Of a stretch of 64,000 nt of DNA, positions 60,265 to 64,000 are shown in pieces (the stretch's first letter is position 1; every line of letters starts with the position of its first letter). A program made the translations under genes and the position numbers. The notes beneath the pieces were generated by a model. It searched no databases and was not told the origin of the DNA. It saw nothing but the letters and a program-made list of their open reading frames with translations. Origin of the DNA: Paenibacillus anaericanus (GTDB lineage: Bacteria; Bacillota; Bacilli; Paenibacillales; Paenibacillaceae); the NCBI RefSeq assembly GCF_003994475.1, contig NZ_RZNY01000002.1, positions 174,536 to 238,535 on the forward strand, written 5' to 3'.

Positions 60265-61098
60265 TTAGTAGAGTAGATTAGGGTATTGATTACCAAACCA
60301 GAACAGCAAAGCGATATATACGGTTGATCCTGATAAAAAGCACCAATCCGATATTTTCATTTTCAGATAAGCAAGCTTAAGTTTCTTTACCTTGGGGTTG
60401 TTAAGACCGTAGGTGAATCCTCTTGTCTCAAGCGCTTCAATCGTAGTACGTGAACGTTTTGCAGTGTTCAACATCAAAGGATAAAAGACCAATACAATAA
60501 TTCTCAAGTAATACGTGGCAGTTCTCCAATATATTAACCCGTGCCGAAGCGGTCTCTGCCCTCGAAGTCTAAAGGATAATAATATCTGATGGAACTCCTC
60601 TAGCAAGGTAGGCAAAATTCGATACCCGTAAGATAAACTGAAAGCAAAGACATCGGGTACACCTAATGAAGATAAACCATCACTCAATCGTTCGGGGTCA
60701 AGACTTGAGAATACCGTAATACTCGCCAGTGAAATCACGGACAATTTAAGGGTGAGAGTCAGCATCGGTAACAGAGATTCTATCCCGCCTCCAAAAAAGA
60801 GGGAGAGTAGAAATAGCCAACCCACTTGGCTGATGAGTCCCAAGCAGAGGATAAATAGAATATAAGGACTGACACGTGATAGGATGGTCGTCACCACCAT
60901 AATGGCGAACATTCCTAACAGAACTGTCCGATTGTAGACAAACCAAGGTACGATAGCAAAAAATATATACCACACAAGCAATGTACGAGGATCCAACCTT
61001 CCAAGAAAGGTGCTGCTACTGTTATAAGCGTTCCCGAGCAACTCTAGCTTAATTTGTTCTACTGAAATACGATTAAGCGCCCGTTTAACAGCTTCCAT
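60265..61098 (-). CDS. ECF transporter T component
   Basis: The transmembrane coupling subunit of an energy-coupling-factor importer, 277 residues. It has membrane helices including LVWYIFFAIVPWFV and FILCLGLISQVGWLFLL, and the coupling-helix motif RSRTTIEALETRGFTYG with Ala-x-x-x-Arg-Gly that contacts the ATPase. It overlaps the ATPase gene by 14 nt, indicating translational coupling. Confidence 0.92.
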   Translation of the reverse strand: MEAVKRALNRISVEQIKLELLGNAYNSSSTFLGRLDPRTLLVWYIFFAIVPWFVYNRTVLLGMFAIMVVTTILSRVSPYILFILCLGLISQVGWLFLLSLFFGGGIESLLPMLTLTLKLSVISLASITVFSSLDPERLSDGLSSLGVPDVFAFSLSYGYRILPTLLEEFHQILLSFRLRGQRPLRHGLIYWRTATYYLRIIVLVFYPLMLNTAKRSRTTIEALETRGFTYGLNNPKVKKLKLAYLKMKISDWCFLSGSTVYIALLFWFGNQYPNLLY

Positions 61099-62845
61099 GA
61101 TGTGTTACCTCCTCCTTTTGTAGTTCAGCACTGACAATAAAATCTTCTAAAGTACAACAAATACGAGGCAGTCCCAATACGCGGCTCAGCTCCATGAGTT
61201 GGGTCTGAGCCAGACCGGCGCGACGTAACAGCTGCTCATCGGCAAAAATATCTTCCTTGCTGCCGTCAGCGATGATCTGACCTTGGTGCATTACAATGAT
61301 TCTACTTGCCCATTCCGCCACAAGTTGCATATCATGAGTTGCAATGACTACTGTCTCCACATGACTGCGAAGCGTCTCCAATACTTTAACCAGTTCCTGT
61401 TTGGTTGAGATGTCCAAGTTGGCCGTTGGCTCATCAAGTAACATAACCGCAGGGCGGACAGCTGCTCCGATCGCAAGCGATACACGCCGTTGTTGGCCTC
61501 CACTGAGTAGACGAGCATCACGTTCCGCTAGTTCACCAAGCCTGAACGACTGCAACATGTTCTCCACTCGCTCATCCATATCAGGCACTTTTCGCGCTTT
61601 TAAATAATAAGCAATCTCTTTACGCACACAATCCTCAATGAACATTTCCTCTGGATTCTGAAATACATATGACGCTATTCCAGATAGTCGTTCGGCTGGC
61701 AATCCATTGATCAATGTTCCTTTGACGTGAACTGTCCCCCCGCTCGGCTTGGCGATACCAGCTATCAGCTTCATTAGTGATGATTTACCTGCTCCATTGT
61801 TGCCAATGAGGGCGATAGATTCACCACGTTTAAGTTCCAACTGAACATCTTTTAGAACGGGATGAAGTGTTCTATGGATCGTACGATACGATAACCCTAC
61901 ACCTTCCATTTGTACAACAGCTTCCTTCTTCTGCTCAGCCGATTCTTCCACAAGGCAAAGTTTGTCCTTGAACATTGAACAATTATTATCTTCCACAGCT
62001 CTGTGCTGGGAAATGAAATAGGATCTTCCTTCCTCAGGATTCATTGGATACTGCTCTTGTACTGACAATGGATTAGGATTAAGCATCCAAGCAGCCCTTG
62101 TTACATCAGGAGGATAAATTCCAAGTTCAAGTAATTCGCTCACAGATGATAATGCTTCACGCACCGGCTTCTGCCAACGAATACTACCGTTGTCCATGAG
62201 AATAACGTTCTGGCAGTAATCTGCTATGAACTCCGCATGATGCTCGATCACTACAATTGTCTTTCCATGCTCCACATTTAACCGTCGTAGGATCTCATAG
62301 ATTTCCCGAGCATGCTGCGGATCTAATTGAGCAACAGGTTCGTCAATGACGAGTACTTCCGGGTCCATCGCTAGCGATCCCGCCAAAGCGAGCAAATGCT
62401 TTTGCCCGCCGCTTAACTGCCAAACAAATTCATCTCTCACTTCGCTTAGACCCGTTAGCTCTAGTGCTCGCTCTCCTCGTTCCTTGTAATCCGCAAATCC
62501 ATAATTCAAAGGAGTAAAGGAAACATCATCTATCACAGTCGGGCGAACCAATTGGTTCTCGAAATCTTGATATACATAACCCATCGTTCTAGATAGTTCT
62601 GCGACGGTTCTACCTTCGGCTGATTGTCCGCTAACTATGACTTCTCCACTGAAGTCTCCTGTGTAATAGTGAGGGATTAATCCGTTAAAGCATTTACATA
62701 GTGTCGATTTCCCTGATCCGTTGCTTCCTATCACAGCAGTGAAATCTCCCTGCTTAAGTTGCAGAGATACATCCCGCAATACAGGTTGTTCAGCCCCCGG
62801 GTAGGTAAACGTCACTCCGTTCAGTTCAAGAACTGTCTTACGCAT
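61085..62845 (-). CDS. ECF transporter double ATPase component
   Basis: A 586-residue fused pair of ABC ATPases. First half: Walker A IGSNGSGKSTLCK (about residue 40), signature LSGGQKHLLALAG, Walker B VLVIDEPVAQLD. Second half: IGNNGAGKSSLMK (about residue 345), LSGGQQRRVSLAIG, VMLLDEPTANLD and the H-loop ATHD. All catalytic motifs are intact in both halves. A linker of about 60 residues joins them. It overlaps the S-like gene by 8 nt and the T gene by 14 nt. Confidence 0.95.
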   Translation of the reverse strand: MRKTVLELNGVTFTYPGAEQPVLRDVSLQLKQGDFTAVIGSNGSGKSTLCKCFNGLIPHYYTGDFSGEVIVSGQSAEGRTVAELSRTMGYVYQDFENQLVRPTVIDDVSFTPLNYGFADYKERGERALELTGLSEVRDEFVWQLSGGQKHLLALAGSLAMDPEVLVIDEPVAQLDPQHAREIYEILRRLNVEHGKTIVVIEHHAEFIADYCQNVILMDNGSIRWQKPVREALSSVSELLELGIYPPDVTRAAWMLNPNPLSVQEQYPMNPEEGRSYFISQHRAVEDNNCSMFKDKLCLVEESAEQKKEAVVQMEGVGLSYRTIHRTLHPVLKDVQLELKRGESIALIGNNGAGKSSLMKLIAGIAKPSGGTVHVKGTLINGLPAERLSGIASYVFQNPEEMFIEDCVRKEIAYYLKARKVPDMDERVENMLQSFRLGELAERDARLLSGGQQRRVSLAIGAAVRPAVMLLDEPTANLDISTKQELVKVLETLRSHVETVVIATHDMQLVAEWASRIIVMHQGQIIADGSKEDIFADEQLLRRAGLAQTQLMELSRVLGLPRICCTLEDFIVSAELQKEEVTHHGSC

Positions 62846-63716
62846 CTATCTGTCCCGCTTCATGCCGTTTTCGAGCAGCACGACGAATTTGTATCGTGAT
62901 GGCTATTCCAGCCACAATTGCTGCCACTAGCATACTCACCCAGATCAACATTCCCTCATTAGACTCTGCACCAGGAAGTTCAAACTCGCCCAAACTCCAT
63001 CCTGATTCCGATAACAATTCTGCTCCCATTGCAATCCCCGCCAAAATAATTCCGCTTATAACAAGCTTGGGTGATAACCAGGTACCCGTTGCATATTTCA
63101 TATTCCGTTCACGAGGTTTCATGCCTAGCAAAGGTTCGATCTTCCCGTACAACCGTGGAACCAAATACATAGTAGGTAGTAAGGCGAATAAGATGCCTGA
63201 GAAGAGTACATTGTTTAGAAAACCTACACCTTCAATCACGACAATACTCTCTGTTAGCCCTTGAACAGCTTCCAATTCCTCTACTCCAACCCACACTTTT
63301 ACAATATCAACTGCAGCACTACAAAACTGATGTATAGCTACTCCAGTGATAGCTGCCACACCTACCTGCATCCGATTCTTGGGATCTGATACCATACGAC
63401 CTGCTACATACATGGCCAGAGAGAAGGTAATAAATTTCTCTAACTCACCTAAACCTCCGAATTGGCCGAGCATTAATTCACCAAAGATCATTTCGCCAAC
63501 TGCTGCTCCCACAGCCGCATAAAGAGGATGAAACAACATACACAAAGTCAACGGAATGAAGGCAAAATATTCTACCGACAGTTCAATGGGCCCCAACTGG
63601 ACACTGGGAATCAGTTCCGTAAACATATTAGACAAACCGTACAACGACATCGACAATACAAAAATCATCATTTTTTGCGACTGCGTCAGCGTATACCGCC
63701 CTTTTAATGTACTCAT
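62838..63716 (-). CDS. Probable ECF transporter S component
   Basis: A 292-residue membrane protein with about seven helices. The stretch TQSQKMMIFVLSMSLYGLSNMFTELIPSVQ opens the first helices, and GAVGEMIFGELMLGQFGGLGELEKF with GRMVSDPKNRM is the core. It is fused or extended by two further helices near the C-terminus (VSMLVAAIVAGIAITIQI) that exceed a minimal S subunit. The position as first gene before the ECF ATPase and T subunit makes the substrate-binding role very likely, but the substrate is unknown. GGGAGG precedes ATG 63716. Confidence 0.8.
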   Translation of the reverse strand: MSTLKGRYTLTQSQKMMIFVLSMSLYGLSNMFTELIPSVQLGPIELSVEYFAFIPLTLCMLFHPLYAAVGAAVGEMIFGELMLGQFGGLGELEKFITFSLAMYVAGRMVSDPKNRMQVGVAAITGVAIHQFCSAAVDIVKVWVGVEELEAVQGLTESIVVIEGVGFLNNVLFSGILFALLPTMYLVPRLYGKIEPLLGMKPRERNMKYATGTWLSPKLVISGIILAGIAMGAELLSESGWSLGEFELPGAESNEGMLIWVSMLVAAIVAGIAITIQIRRAARKRHEAGQIDA

Positions 63717-63821
63717 TAAGAAAGCCTCCCTATTTGTATTAACTTCATTATAGAAAGGTCATGTCATCGCAGCTTTTTCCAATTGTTAAAGGAAGGTAAT
63801 ATTTTTTTCATTATTTTTAAC

Positions 63822-63841
63822 GTTGTAATAATATTTACAAC
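63822..63841. promoter_or_regulatory. Candidate operator between ECF operon and RpiR gene
   Basis: GTTGTAA (63822-63828) and TTACAAC (63835-63841) are perfect inverted repeats separated by 6 bp in the shared intergenic region, which suits a dimeric RpiR-type regulator. No promoter is convincing on the plus strand; on the minus strand TATAAT occurs near 63746 without a good -35. Confidence 0.55.
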
Positions 63842-63894
63842 ATCTTTGGCGGTTATATTGATTTCAAATACTAATACATGAGGGAGGCAATACG

Positions 63895-64000
63895 ATGTAT
63901 AAAGATTGGAGTCGAAGACCTTTCTCACCGAATCAACGGATTATTGCTGATTTTATTCAGAGAAATGAACAACGCGTACTCTATATGACAGAACAAGAAA
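63895..64000 (+). CDS. RpiR-family transcriptional regulator, 3'-truncated by window edge
   Basis: The first 35 codons are present: MYKDWSRRPFSPNQRIIADF then IQRNEQRVLYMTEQE. The pattern LSPNQ/ERxIADFI..N..RVLYMTxxE is the opening of the RpiR N-terminal helix-turn-helix, which continues past the window. GGGAGG lies 8 nt before the ATG. It is divergent from the ECF-PHP operon and may regulate it in response to a phosphorylated sugar, as is common for RpiR proteins; the sensor domain is not in the window. Confidence 0.75.
   Translation, partial: MYKDWSRRPFSPNQRIIADFIQRNEQRVLYMTEQE

Overview
The window looks like a chromosomal segment of a low-GC, endospore-forming Firmicute, most probably Paenibacillus or a close relative. 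The gene order lexA / glnA-glnR-ynbB-hflX-spoVK and hfq-miaA-methyltransferase-mutL-mutS-amidoligase-cotE, the sporulation genes (spoVK, cotE), strong AAGGAGG-type ribosome-binding sites and frequent TTG/GTG starts all fit this. No rRNA, tRNA or CRISPR array was seen. Assignments rest on reading the sequence and on remembered family signatures; no database search was run.

Layout. (1) 1-21.1 kb is conserved core: a 5'-truncated lexA, an SDR oxidoreductase and a small surface-type protein, then a long minus-strand series: glnA, glnR, a PLP enzyme, hflX, spoVK, a YdcF-type membrane protein, a DUF402 protein, class A PBP, hfq, miaA, a methyltransferase, mutL, mutS, an amidoligase-like protein and cotE. 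The glnRA promoter has a GlnR/TnrA box exactly filling the 17-bp spacer and a second box over the stop codon of the gene upstream. (2) 21.2-28.8 kb holds a MITE-like element, a startless zinc-ribbon frame, a stalk-domain protein, an aromatic acid exporter, an SsuABC-type ABC importer, an M32 carboxypeptidase and a beta-carbonic anhydrase. (3) 28.9-46.2 kb is the most unusual region: nine genes in two divergent operons. The minus operon encodes a secreted/anchored VWA protein, a tubulin-like GTPase with an intact GGTGSG motif, a second protein that appears to be a tubulin-like relative without nucleotide-binding loops, a multi-pass VWA protein, a small beta-rich protein, a zinc-ribbon P-loop GTPase, and a 1042-residue GTPase-associated (GAP1-type) membrane protein. 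The divergent plus operon encodes two membrane proteins of unknown family. A roughly 190-bp imperfect palindrome lies between them. (4) 46.3-59.3 kb is accessory DNA with decay: suhB-like phosphatase, a DUF421 pseudogene, a tagA/wecG fragment, three GNAT acetyltransferases, a cupin, an AraC-linked ThuA/Gfo-Idh pair, a MarR-MFS operon with clear operators, and a coiled-coil secreted protein behind a terminator/antiterminator-like leader. (5) 59.4-64 kb has a PHP phosphoesterase with a complete ECF-type transporter (T, double ATPase, S-like) and the start of a divergent RpiR-family regulator.

Four related mobile repeats (about 2.1, 21.3, 28.5 and 51.3 kb) share terminal inverted repeats; two of them show near-perfect 8-bp flanking duplications, which marks them as non-autonomous transposable elements rather than simple intergenic repeats.

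How the genes work together. The nitrogen, mismatch-repair, tRNA-modification and coat genes are housekeeping. The nine-gene locus has the parts of a nucleotide-controlled, membrane-linked assembly: a filament-type GTPase, a possible pseudo-tubulin partner, a switch GTPase with its associated protein, and two MIDAS-bearing VWA proteins as adaptors. No toxin or nuclease is recognisable in it, so whether it is a defence/conflict system or a cell-envelope machine cannot be decided from sequence alone.
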